DNA from: Bradyrhizobium hipponense
Lineage (GTDB): Bacteria; Pseudomonadota; Alphaproteobacteria; Rhizobiales; Xanthobacteraceae
Length of the DNA: 62,963 nucleotides
Direction of reading: 5' to 3'
Assembly (NCBI RefSeq): GCF_008123965.1
Contig: NZ_VSTH01000143.1
Coordinates: 1-62,963, forward strand
The notes beneath the pieces were generated by a model that searched no databases, had not been told where the DNA came from, and saw only the letters and a program-made list of their open reading frames with translations. Both the position numbers and the translations under genes were made by a program. This document shows positions 1-7,885 of this stretch, in pieces. Each line of letters opens with the position of its first letter. Within the stretch, counting starts at the first letter, position 1.

Positions 1-33
1 CACCCATAGGATCTACGAAACTAGAGCTCGGCT

Positions 34-357
34 TTAGGCCAGCTTGAGCGCCGCGATCCCCATCAGCACCAGCACTATTCCCGCGACCTTCATCGCGCTC
101 AGCGCCTCGCCGAACAGCACGACGCCCATCACGAACGTGCCGGCGGCGCCGATGCCGGTCCAGACCGAATAGGCGACGCCGACCTCGAGCACCTTCAAGG
201 CGCGCCCGAGGAGGAAGACGAAGGCCGCGAGCAGCACCAGCGAAGCAAGGCTCCACCCGATGCGCGTGTAGCCTTCCGCATACTTCATCGAGATCGCCCA
301 GCCCACATCGAGGGCTCCGGCGACAACCAGCATGAGCCAGGCTACGGACGGCGACAT
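34..357 (-). CDS. sugE: SMR-family small multidrug/guanidinium exporter (SugE/Gdx type)
   Basis: A 107-aa protein with four hydrophobic segments, the usual size of a small multidrug resistance subunit, which works as an antiparallel dimer in the inner membrane and exchanges protons for guanidinium or quaternary ammonium cations. The segment WTGIGAAGTFVMGVVLFGE matches the SugE/Gdx subgroup rather than EmrE. The essential membrane-embedded Glu of TM1 (E13 in E. coli SugE) is replaced by Asp17 in GALDVGWAI, a conservative but unusual change. The gene starts 10 bases after the stop of the upstream GST gene on the same strand, so the two are probably co-transcribed. Substrate is inferred from the subgroup only. 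Confidence 0.88.
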   Translation of the reverse strand: MSPSVAWLMLVVAGALDVGWAISMKYAEGYTRIGWSLASLVLLAAFVFLLGRALKVLEVGVAYSVWTGIGAAGTFVMGVVLFGEALSAMKVAGIVLVLMGIAALKLA

Positions 358-367
358 CCGCGTACGC

Positions 368-1045
368 TCAGGCGGCGAGCTTGAGCAGATGCGCGTCGTG
401 GCGAACGAGGAAAGCGCGCAGCAATTGCGGATAGTCCGCGCCGACGGCCGTCCGAACGCTCGGACGCTTCGCCAGCTCGGCCCGCCAGGCGCGTATCTTC
501 GGCAAGTCGCTGAAGATGCCGAGTTCGGTCACCTCGTCGAAAACATCGAAATAGCGGAAGATCGGGGCGAACACCGCGTCGACCAGACTGAACGCATCAC
601 CGGCAAAGTAGGGGCCCGCGCCTAGCGCGGCCTCGACGCGCGCGAATTTCGCCGCCAGGGCCTGGCGCTTGCTCTCAAAGGTCGCCGGATCGGTTGTGGT
701 CTCCAGCCCCCAGAGGTCACCGAGGGTCGCCGAGCCGAACTCCATCCACGCACGATGCTCGGCGCGCGTCAGCGCGTCCACCGGATGCAGCGCGGCGCCC
801 CCTTGCGTCTCCTCGATGTACTCGCAAATCACATTGCTCTCGAACAATGCGACCTCGCCCTTGGCGGTCGTCACCACCAGCACCGGCACCTTGCCGAGCG
901 GCGAAAGCTTCAGGAACCAATCAGGCCTGTTGGCCAGATCGATGTCGATCCGTTCGAACGGCACGCCCTTCTCGTTAAGCGCGATCACCGCGCGCTGGAC
1001 GTATGGGCAGAGCTTGTGGCTGATCAGTTTGAGCGAGGCAGTCAT
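368..1045 (-). CDS. Glutathione S-transferase family protein
   Basis: A 225-aa two-domain GST. The N-terminal thioredoxin-like domain opens with LISHKLCPYVQRAVIAL, placing a Cys-Pro-Tyr motif where many bacterial GSTs bind glutathione, and FESNVICEYIEE is the usual glutathione-contacting segment. The remainder is the helical C-terminal domain. I chose the ATG at 1045 over an upstream ATG at 1081 because homology begins here and the extra residues look like non-coding sequence. It is followed closely by an SMR exporter, suggesting a small detoxification operon. The 96 bases upstream contain a dense array of GATGCA words (separate entry). The electrophilic substrate is unknown. Confidence 0.9.
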   Translation of the reverse strand: MTASLKLISHKLCPYVQRAVIALNEKGVPFERIDIDLANRPDWFLKLSPLGKVPVLVVTTAKGEVALFESNVICEYIEETQGGAALHPVDALTRAEHRAWMEFGSATLGDLWGLETTTDPATFESKRQALAAKFARVEAALGAGPYFAGDAFSLVDAVFAPIFRYFDVFDEVTELGIFSDLPKIRAWRAELAKRPSVRTAVGADYPQLLRAFLVRHDAHLLKLAA

Positions 1046-1065
1046 GGCAACGATCCCGGCGGTTG

Positions 1066-1127
1066 GATGCAATGGCATCAATATAGATGCAAATGCATTA
1101 ACTCGTCAAGATGCATGCATCTGCATC
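1066..1127. promoter_or_regulatory. GATGCA-rich operator-like array upstream of the GST gene
   Basis: In about 60 bases the word GATGCA, its reverse complement TGCATC, or a one-base variant recurs six or more times: 1066-1071, 1074-1079 (variant), 1086-1091, 1093-1098 (ATGCAT), a perfect 14-base palindrome AGATGCATGCATCT at 1109-1122, and TGCATC at 1122-1127. It sits between the anmK stop and the GST start. The density suggests a binding site for a dimeric regulator. No regulator gene adjoins, so the protein is unknown. Confidence 0.5.
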
Positions 1128-1141
1128 AACCGCCTGTGACC

Positions 1142-2245
1142 TCAGGGCCGCGCCATCACCCCACCGGTCATCGGCATCGGCACGCCCGTGGTGGCTGGAT
1201 AAGACAGCGGCAGCCCTTTCAGGCCGCGGGCGGCGAGGAAGCCGAAGGCCTGCGCCTCGATCGCATCGGAGGCCCAGCCGAGCGCTTCGGCGGCTTCAAC
1301 CGTCGCCGATCCCACTCGCTCACGCAGCATGCGCAGCATGGTCAGGTTGCGCGCACCGCCGCCGCAGACGATCCAGCTTCGCGGCCGCCGCGGCAGCAGC
1401 GGGATGATGCGGGCGATCGCGGCTGCGGTGAACGCGGTCAGCGTCGCGGCGCCGTCGGCCGGCGGCACCTCGCCAAGCCTGAGCGCGGCAAAATCGTTGC
1501 GGTCGAGCGATTTCGGCGGCGGCGCTGCGAAGAACGGCAGCTCCAGCGCCCGCGCAATCCAGGCCTCGTCGACCTTGCCGAGCGCGGCGAATTTTCCTTC
1601 CGCATCGAATGCCTGGCTCATGGTGCGGTACATGAAATCGTCGAGCAGCGCGTTGCCGGGCCCGGTATCGCAGGCGATCAGCGTGTCGTTGCCGTCGATA
1701 TAGGTGATGTTGGAGACGCCGCCGATATTGACCACCACGATCGGCCCTTCGCGCTCCAGCGAATGGGCCAGCGCCCGGTGGTAGACCGGCACGAGCGGCG
1801 CGCCCTGGCCACCGGCCTCGACGTCGGCCGCGCGGAAATCGTGCATCACGGGAATATGGATCACCTTCGCAAGCGCCGGCGCATCGCCGATCTGCACGGT
1901 CAGCCGCCGCTCGGGGCGGTGCAGCACGGTCTGGCCGTGGAAGCCGACGATGTCGATGTCCTCCGGCTTCATCCGGTGCTGAGCGACGAACGCGGCCACC
2001 GCCTCGGCATGCGCCAGCGTCACCGCGCGCTCGGCCTCGGCCAAGACCCCTGGCCGGGCATCACGCTGCGGCAGGTGCACGGCCTCGCTGAGCGCCTGGC
2101 GCAGCAGATTGCGCTCGGCCGGGGTGTAGGGCCGATAGCCGGTCGGCCCGAACGCCTTCACCTGTTTTCCGTCGGTTTCGATCAGCGCGACGTCCACCCC
2201 GTCAAGCGAAGTGCCGCTCATCAAACCGAGTGCCGTTAACATCAT
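1142..2245 (-). CDS. anmK: Anhydro-N-acetylmuramic acid kinase
   Basis: A 367-aa kinase that opens and phosphorylates 1,6-anhydro-MurNAc to MurNAc-6-phosphate in cell-wall recycling in the cytosol. The N-terminal GLMSGTSLDGVDVAL segment is the AnmK phosphate-binding signature; VGFHGQTVLHRP, the NIGGVSNIT segment and ACDTGPGNALLDD are the other conserved family motifs, followed by IVCGGGARN near the C-terminus. Length is normal for the family. Two consecutive ATG codons begin the frame. It is divergent from tyrS, with 168 bases between the starts. Confidence 0.97.
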   Translation of the reverse strand: MMLTALGLMSGTSLDGVDVALIETDGKQVKAFGPTGYRPYTPAERNLLRQALSEAVHLPQRDARPGVLAEAERAVTLAHAEAVAAFVAQHRMKPEDIDIVGFHGQTVLHRPERRLTVQIGDAPALAKVIHIPVMHDFRAADVEAGGQGAPLVPVYHRALAHSLEREGPIVVVNIGGVSNITYIDGNDTLIACDTGPGNALLDDFMYRTMSQAFDAEGKFAALGKVDEAWIARALELPFFAAPPPKSLDRNDFAALRLGEVPPADGAATLTAFTAAAIARIIPLLPRRPRSWIVCGGGARNLTMLRMLRERVGSATVEAAEALGWASDAIEAQAFGFLAARGLKGLPLSYPATTGVPMPMTGGVMARP

Positions 2246-2413
2246 CTTGGGTCAGCATCCTCAATAGACCCGCTCTGGCATGCCGATCTTGTGCCAGGGG
2301 GGAACATCTTATAATGCCACAGCGCCAAGTGGCGGGCTGCAATCAGGTTCCGATGTAAGACCCTTAAATTGCCCCCAAAACAGTAAACCAAGAATTGTCA
2401 GGCTGGCCGACAA

Positions 2414-3667
2414 ATGACTGCATTCAAATCGGATTTCCTCAATACCTTGCAGGAACGTGGATTCATCCACCAGTGCTCCGATTTCGAGGCGCTGGACGCG
2501 CTTGCCGCCAAGGGCGAGGCGACCGCCTATGTCGGCTACGATTGCACCGCACCCTCGCTGCATATCGGCAACTATCTGACCATGATGCTGCTGCACTGGC
2601 TCCAGCAGTCCGGCAACAAGCCGATCACGCTGATGGGCGGCGGCACCACCATGGTCGGCGATCCCTCCGGCAAGGACGAGACACGCGCGATCCGCACCGT
2701 CGCTGAGATCGAGGCGAACAAGGCCTCGATCCGCGGCGTGTTCACCAAGGTGCTGCGCTACGGCGATGGCAAGAGCGACGCCATCATGCTCGACAATGCC
2801 GAATGGCTGACCAAGCTCAACTATATCGAGATGCTGCGTGACGTCGGCCGCCACTTCTCGGTGAACCGCATGCTCACCATGGATTCCGTGCGGCTGCGGC
2901 TCGAGCGCGAGCAGGAGATGAGCTTCATCGAGTTCAACTACATGGTCTGCCAGGCCTACGACTTCGTCGAGCTTGCGAGGCGCACCGGCTGCCAGTTGCA
3001 GATGGGCGGCTCGGACCAGTGGGGCAACATCATCATGGGTGTCGATCTCGGCCGCCGCATGGGCACCCACCAGCTGTTCGCGCTGACGACGCCACTGCTC
3101 ACGACCGCGTCCGGCGCCAAGATGGGCAAGACCGCGCAGGGCGCGGTCTGGCTCAACGCCGACCAGTTCTCGCCGTATGATTTCTGGCAGTACTGGCGCA
3201 ACACCGAGGATGCCGACGTCGGCAAATTCCTGAAACTGTTCACGACACTGCCGATGAGCGAGATCAGGAAGCTCGAGGCCCTCGCGGGCTCGGAGATCAA
3301 TGAGGCCAAGAAGGTCCTCGCCACCGAGGCGACCGCGCTGCTGCACGGCCGCGACGCCGCCAATGAAGCGGCCGAAACCGCGCGCCGCACGTTCGAGGAA
3401 GGCTCCCTCGCCGAGAGCCTGCCGACAGTCGAAATTCCGCGGGGCGAGCTGGACGCCGGCGTCGGCGTGCTCAACGCCTTCGTAAGAGCGGGCCTCGTCG
3501 CCTCAAACGGCGAGGCGCGACGCCAGATCAAAGGCGGCGGCCTGCGCGTCAACGACGACTCCGTCGCCGACGAGAAGATGACCCTGACCCCGGCAAGCCT
3601 CACGCCGGAAGGCGTGATCAAGCTGTCGTTCGGCAAGAAGAAGCACGTCCTGATCAAGCCTGCATAG
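2414..3667 (+). CDS. tyrS: Tyrosyl-tRNA synthetase
   Basis: A 417-aa class I synthetase that attaches tyrosine to tRNA-Tyr. The HIGH-type motif is present as HIGN in DCTAPSLHIGNYL and the KMSKS-type loop as KMGKT, as in the bacterial TyrRS group. The tyrosine-binding QMGGSDQWGNI segment is intact. The C-terminal 65 residues form an S4-like RNA-binding domain (FVRAGLVASNGEARRQIKGG...). An imperfect hairpin (about 3693-3718) follows the stop before the next gene. No tRNA-like leader is seen upstream, as expected outside Firmicutes. Confidence 0.97.
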   Translation: MTAFKSDFLNTLQERGFIHQCSDFEALDALAAKGEATAYVGYDCTAPSLHIGNYLTMMLLHWLQQSGNKPITLMGGGTTMVGDPSGKDETRAIRTVAEIEANKASIRGVFTKVLRYGDGKSDAIMLDNAEWLTKLNYIEMLRDVGRHFSVNRMLTMDSVRLRLEREQEMSFIEFNYMVCQAYDFVELARRTGCQLQMGGSDQWGNIIMGVDLGRRMGTHQLFALTTPLLTTASGAKMGKTAQGAVWLNADQFSPYDFWQYWRNTEDADVGKFLKLFTTLPMSEIRKLEALAGSEINEAKKVLATEATALLHGRDAANEAAETARRTFEEGSLAESLPTVEIPRGELDAGVGVLNAFVRAGLVASNGEARRQIKGGGLRVNDDSVADEKMTLTPASLTPEGVIKLSFGKKKHVLIKPA

Positions 3668-3724
3668 GCGTATGAGATTTTCGCTGCTTGTCAGGGTGCG
3701 CCGAAGCGCGCTCCCTGATCGGCA

Positions 3725-4999
3725 ATGAACCAGAACACGCCCAGGGGAACGAGCAAGGAAACCGCGCGCGAGGAACCCGTAGCTGCGACGCCGCAAGGAG
3801 CGGTGCGCACCGCGCTCGTGGTGCTCGCGCTCTGCTTCACGCTGGCCGTGCTCGGCCGCGGCCTCAGCGAGAGCTTCACCGTCTTCCTGAAACCGATCTC
3901 GGAAAATTTCGGCTGGGATCGCGCCCAAATCGTCTCGATCTATTCGCTGACATGGCTCGTCAGCGGACTGACCGCGCCGCTGGTCGGACGCCTGTTCGAT
4001 CATTCCGGTCCGCTCATCGTCTACGCGCTCGGCCTCCTGCTGCTCGGCTCGGCCTTCCTGATTGCCGGCCGCGCGCAGTCGCTCTGGCAATTTCAACTCT
4101 CGATCGGATTGTGCGTCGGCATCGGCGTCGCCTTCATCGGCAACGTGCCGAACTCGATCCTGCTCGGCCGCTGGTTCGGACCGCGGCTGCCGACCGCGAT
4201 GGCGGTGGTCTATTCGGCGATGGGCGGCGGCGTGCTGGCGCTGCTGCCGGCCTCGCAGCTCCTGATCGATCATCTCGGCTGGCGCGAGACCTACCAGCTG
4301 TTCGGCCTCGCCACGCTCGGCCTGCTGGTGCCGCTGATGCTCCTGCCATGGCGGCTGTTCGCCTCGGGCTCGCCGTATGTCGCGAAGAAGACCGATCCGG
4401 ATTTCGTCGATCATGGCTGGACGCTTCCAAGCGCGATGCGCCATCACGCCTTCTGGGCGCTGTTCTCGACCTTCTTCTTCACCGCCGTCGGCATGTATGC
4501 GATCGCCGCGCAGATCGTGGCCTATCTGATCGACGCCGGCTTCCCGCCGCTCCAGGCCGCAACGGCCTGGGGCTTTTCCGGCGTGGTGCTGGTGTTCGGC
4601 ATGCTCGGCGTCTCCGCGCTTGACGGCCTGATCGGGCGCCGGCCGTCCGTGCTGCTGAGCTACGCGATTTCGATCCTCGGCATCTTCCTGCTTTGGCTGT
4701 TGCAATACTCCGCCAACCTCGTCCTGCTCACCGGTTTCGTCGTCTGCTTCGGCAGCATGATGGGCTCACGCGGCCCGCTGATCACGGCGACCGCGATGAA
4801 GATCTTTGGGGGCAAGCGCGTCGGGACCATCTACGGCACCATCTCGATCGGCAGCGGACTTGGCTCGGCGTTCGGCTCCTGGAGTGGTGGCCTGATCCAC
4901 GATGCGACCCATGGCTACAACGCGCTGCTCGTTTTCGCATTTGCGAGCGTGGTGCTCGGGATGATCCCGTTCCTGATCGTGCCTGCATTGCGGCGGTAG
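3725..4999 (+). CDS. MFS transporter
   Basis: A 424-aa major facilitator with a hydrophilic 28-residue N-terminal tail followed by about twelve membrane segments. The loop GRLFDHSGP between TM2 and TM3 is a variant of the MFS signature. The first segment, GRGLSESFTVFLKPISENFGWDRAQ, resembles the oxalate/formate-antiporter-like MFS group, in which substrates are usually monocarboxylates, but the substrate cannot be read from sequence. It starts 57 bases after tyrS; an imperfect hairpin between them makes co-transcription uncertain. Confidence 0.85.
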   Translation: MNQNTPRGTSKETAREEPVAATPQGAVRTALVVLALCFTLAVLGRGLSESFTVFLKPISENFGWDRAQIVSIYSLTWLVSGLTAPLVGRLFDHSGPLIVYALGLLLLGSAFLIAGRAQSLWQFQLSIGLCVGIGVAFIGNVPNSILLGRWFGPRLPTAMAVVYSAMGGGVLALLPASQLLIDHLGWRETYQLFGLATLGLLVPLMLLPWRLFASGSPYVAKKTDPDFVDHGWTLPSAMRHHAFWALFSTFFFTAVGMYAIAAQIVAYLIDAGFPPLQAATAWGFSGVVLVFGMLGVSALDGLIGRRPSVLLSYAISILGIFLLWLLQYSANLVLLTGFVVCFGSMMGSRGPLITATAMKIFGGKRVGTIYGTISIGSGLGSAFGSWSGGLIHDATHGYNALLVFAFASVVLGMIPFLIVPALRR

Positions 5000-5119
5000 G
5001 TATCCCAGAGGTAACCTGCACGCATACGCGTTACCGGAAAAATACCAACTGAGCCGACGCGGAACACACGCGAAAAATGCGATTCCGTTGGACTGAAATC
5101 CCAGCCTGCGGTGTTTTGT

Positions 5120-5140
5120 CTGACATGACGAAAATGTCAG
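5120..5140. promoter_or_regulatory. Perfect dyad CTGACAT-N7-ATGTCAG upstream of doxX
   Basis: Two exact 7-base half sites in inverted orientation, separated by seven bases and centred about 90 bases before the doxX ATG. Size and spacing suit an operator for a dimeric helix-turn-helix repressor. The cognate regulator is not encoded nearby. Confidence 0.4.
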
Positions 5141-5218
5141 TCTGAATTGAGCTTGAGCGGCTTGCGAGGTGGAACCGAATGCGGTCCAAGTCGCTGCATT
5201 GGATGGAGGCACAAACCA

Positions 5219-5656
5219 ATGAACGCTACCTTTCTCTCTCGCTACGAACCGGTTCTCCTGAGCCTGTTTCGCTTCGTCACCGGCCTTTTGCTGTTCCAGT
5301 ACGGCGTGGCCAAGCTGTTCAAGTTTCCGGCGCTCCCCTACTTCGCCGACATCCCGCCGCTGATCTACGCGGCCGGCACGCTTGAGCTGGTGCTTGGCGC
5401 GGCCCTCATGCTCGGCCTGTTCACCCGGCTCTCGGCTTTCATCCTGTCGGGCGAAATGGCCTTCGCCTACTTCATGGGCCACATGTTCAAGAGCGGCTCG
5501 CCGGTATTGCTGCCGCTGCTCAATGGCGGCACCGCCGCGATCCTGTTCTGCTTCGCCTGCCTCTATCTCTCGGCGGCCGGCGGCGGCTCGGTCAGCGTCG
5601 ACGCGCTGACGCGCAAGGAAAGTGATGCGGCGGGCGACGCCTACGCACGGCGCTGA
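5219..5656 (+). CDS. DoxX family membrane protein
   Basis: A 145-aa protein with four hydrophobic segments and the DoxX-family features: RFVTGLLLFQYGVAKLF at the start, then LELVLGAALMLGLFTR and GEMAFAYFMGHM. DoxX-like proteins are integral membrane proteins; some associate with thiosulfate or redox enzymes, others occur with thiol stress genes. The ATG at 5219 is supported by a GGAGG element nine bases upstream; longer in-frame extensions lack one. A perfect dyad lies upstream and a 9-bp hairpin follows the gene. Precise function unknown. Confidence 0.88.
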   Translation: MNATFLSRYEPVLLSLFRFVTGLLLFQYGVAKLFKFPALPYFADIPPLIYAAGTLELVLGAALMLGLFTRLSAFILSGEMAFAYFMGHMFKSGSPVLLPLLNGGTAAILFCFACLYLSAAGGGSVSVDALTRKESDAAGDAYARR

Positions 5657-5688
5657 CGCACCGGCGATTAACCCGCGAGTCGTGAGAT

Positions 5689-5712
5689 GGCACCGGCGAG
5701 TTTGCCGGTGCC
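5689..5712. terminator. Hairpin between doxX and the small antisense-strand ORF
   Basis: A perfect 9-bp stem (GGCACCGGC / GCCGGTGCC) with a 6-base loop, 32 bases after the doxX stop. It has no T-run on the plus strand, so it may only weaken or protect transcripts. It also lies just beyond the stop of the small ORF on the minus strand. Confidence 0.45.
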
Positions 5713-5715
5713 GGC

Positions 5716-5802
5716 TCAACGCGTCCCCAGCACATTCCAGATGATGGCCAACACTGCGACGAGCAGCACGGACATAATGATGCGATGAACGAATCGATTC
5801 AT
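5716..5802 (-). CDS. Candidate 28-aa single-span membrane peptide
   Basis: An open frame with ATG at 5802 and TGA at 5716 encodes MNRFVHRIIM followed by SVLLVAVLAIIWNVLGTR. A basic N-terminus, then a single hydrophobic segment of about 17 residues and a short polar tail, is the layout expected for a small membrane protein with its N-terminus in the cytosol. A GGAG element lies five bases before the ATG. It fills an otherwise empty gap between doxX and a chemoreceptor gene. No function can be assigned. Conservation in related genomes would decide whether it is real. Confidence 0.45.
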   Translation of the reverse strand: MNRFVHRIIMSVLLVAVLAIIWNVLGTR

Positions 5803-5990
5803 TGCCGCTCCGGCCAGGCTGGGTAGCCGCAAAAATCCAAGATCATTCTGCTCCGATGCATGAGCGGGCGCAGGCCGGCACACGGCCTTTCGCCTGCACG
5901 CGCGGCAGCACGCCGCATGCGTCCATTCATGATTGGTAAGAACTTCATGCTACCGACGCGGGTAATAACAACCATTCCGTCGAGGCCGTG

Positions 5991-7685
5991 ATGCAGCTGC
6001 TGAGTCACCTGAAGATCCGTACCAAGCTCGCCAGCATGGTCTGTCTCGCGGCACTTACGGTGACCGCCATCATCGGGGTGTCGTCCGTTCTCAGCAAGAG
6101 CCGCATGCTGGAGGACCGCGCCGAGCAGATGCGGACCGCGGTCGATATGCTCTACAACCTCGCCCAATCGCTTGAAGAGGACGTTGGCGCCGGCAAGCTG
6201 ACCCAGACTGAAGCCAAGACCCAGTTCCATCTGCGTGGCCGCCGCATGAGCTTCAACGGCGGCCAAGGCTATCCCGTGGTCTACAACGCCGATACCTCGA
6301 TCCTGATCAACGCCGCCAACCAGCAGCTCGAAGGCAAGACCACGGGTGCGAAGGACTCCAACGGCATCCTCATTGCCGATGCGATCATAAGGGCCGGCAA
6401 CCAAGCCCCGCAGGGCGGCGTAACCTCCTATCTCTATCCCCGTCCCGGCCAGACCGAGCCGGTCCGCAAGACCGTTTTCGCGCGTAGATTCGCGCCCTGG
6501 AACGCGACGATCAGCTACGGCCTCTATGTCGACGACATCGACACCGACGTGCGAGCCTTGACGCTGGAGCTCGGTGCGATCGGCATCGGCCTGATGCTGC
6601 TGATGGCCACCCTCTCCTGGCTGATCGCCCGCGACGTGCTCGGCGCGCTCGACCGCCAGAAGAACCGCATGCAGGAGATTTCCGAAGGCGCCATCGACAA
6701 GCCGGTCGAGGAAACCGGCCGCGGCGACGAGATCGGCCGCATGGCCGAGACGCTCGAAGTGCTGCGGCAGACCGCTTTGACCGCGCGTAACCTGGAGACT
6801 GAGCAGGTCGCGATCAAGACACGCAGCGAGCAGGACAAGCGCGACGCCCTGATCGCGCTGGCCGACCGCTTCGATGCCTCCGTCGGCCAGCTCGTCGGCC
6901 TGATGGCCTCGGGCTCGGGCGAGCTGGAGACCACCGCCAAGTCGATGTCGTCGACCGCCGAGGGCACCAACCGCCGCGCCGCCGTGGTCGGCTCGGCCGC
7001 CACCGAGGCCAGCCAGCGGGTCCAGACCGTTGCGGCCGCCGCCGAGGAGCTCTCCTCCTCCATCACCGAGATCAGCCGCCAGGTGGCGCAGTCGGCCGAA
7101 GTCACGGGCCGCGCGGTGGACAGTGCACGCCGCACCGACACCATCGTGCGCGCGCTGTCTGACGGCGCCCAGCAGATCGAGCATGTCGCCGAGCTGATCT
7201 CGAACATCGCGGCGCAGACCAATTTGCTTGCGCTCAACGCCACCATCGAGGCAGCGCGCGCCGGCGAAGCCGGCCGCGGCTTTGCCGTGGTCGCCTCCGA
7301 GGTGAAGTCGCTCGCCAGCCAGACCGCGGAAGCCACCCGCGAGATCGGCGACAAGATCGCCCAAATCCAGGGTGCGACCAAGGAAGCGGTCGATGCCATC
7401 GGCGGCATCACCGCCACCATTGAGGAGGTCAGCCGGATCGCCACTTCGATCGGCGCCGCAATCGAGGAGCAAGGCGCCGCCACCGCCGAGATCGCCCGCA
7501 GCGTCTCCCAGACCGCCGAAGCAACCAGGGAAGTCACCACCAATATCGGCGTCGTCAGTACCGCGGCGAACGAGACCGGCAACGCCGCCGGCATGGTGCT
7601 CGCGGCAGCCTCGAACCTCTCCAAGCAGGCCGAGCAGCTCTCCGGTGAAGTCGGCACCTTCCTCGCCGGCGTGCGCGCGGCGTAG
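5991..7685 (+). CDS. Methyl-accepting chemotaxis protein with single Cache sensor
   Basis: A 564-aa chemoreceptor. TM1 (about residues 15-35) and a second segment near residue 200 flank a periplasmic region resembling a single-Cache domain (GRRMSFNGGQGYPVVYNADTS), which binds small ligands, often organic acids. A HAMP domain (LGALDRQKNRMQEI...) connects to a long cytoplasmic coiled coil with the conserved hairpin-tip region ISNIAAQTNLLALNATIEAA, which contacts CheA and CheW. The frame can also start at the GTG at 5988; the ATG at 5991 has GAGG about five bases upstream. No che genes are near, so it is an orphan receptor. Confidence 0.93.
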   Translation: MQLLSHLKIRTKLASMVCLAALTVTAIIGVSSVLSKSRMLEDRAEQMRTAVDMLYNLAQSLEEDVGAGKLTQTEAKTQFHLRGRRMSFNGGQGYPVVYNADTSILINAANQQLEGKTTGAKDSNGILIADAIIRAGNQAPQGGVTSYLYPRPGQTEPVRKTVFARRFAPWNATISYGLYVDDIDTDVRALTLELGAIGIGLMLLMATLSWLIARDVLGALDRQKNRMQEISEGAIDKPVEETGRGDEIGRMAETLEVLRQTALTARNLETEQVAIKTRSEQDKRDALIALADRFDASVGQLVGLMASGSGELETTAKSMSSTAEGTNRRAAVVGSAATEASQRVQTVAAAAEELSSSITEISRQVAQSAEVTGRAVDSARRTDTIVRALSDGAQQIEHVAELISNIAAQTNLLALNATIEAARAGEAGRGFAVVASEVKSLASQTAEATREIGDKIAQIQGATKEAVDAIGGITATIEEVSRIATSIGAAIEEQGAATAEIARSVSQTAEATREVTTNIGVVSTAANETGNAAGMVLAAASNLSKQAEQLSGEVGTFLAGVRAA

Positions 7686-7701
7686 GCTCCGCGACGACTC
7701 G

Positions 7702-7824
7702 GCCTTCATGGTTCGAGACGCCCGCTTAAGGCGGGCTCCTCACCATGAGGATCTAAGATTTCCGCCGCGGCACAAGGCCTCATCCTGAGGAGCGCGCCCT
7801 TCGCGCGCGTCTCGAAGGATGGCC
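7702..7824. repeat. Compound palindromic intergenic repeat
   Basis: Between two convergent genes lie two hairpin-forming modules in opposite orientation: one runs from TTCATGGTTCGAGACG through a short GC-rich loop to CTCCTCACCATGAGG, the other from CCTCATCCTGAGGAGCGCG to CGCGTCTCGAAGGATGG. The two share the core words (CTCATCCTGAGGA / TTCGAGACG) as inverted copies. This type of element is abundant in Bradyrhizobium intergenic DNA. It could also terminate both flanking transcripts. Confidence 0.7.
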
Positions 7825-7885
7825 GCAAGCAAACCGCCAGCCATCTGTACTTTCAAACTTGCCTCGGGCCAGAAGCAGCTACGCG

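Noticed and set aside
2246..2413. T-box or leader control of tyrS
   Set aside because: The gap is short and has no T-box features; those are a Gram-positive mechanism.
5799..7709. 636-codon antisense frame over the chemoreceptor
   Set aside because: Composition (Gly/Ala/Asp/Leu) and lack of a ribosome site are typical of a shadow; the sense strand is a clear MCP.
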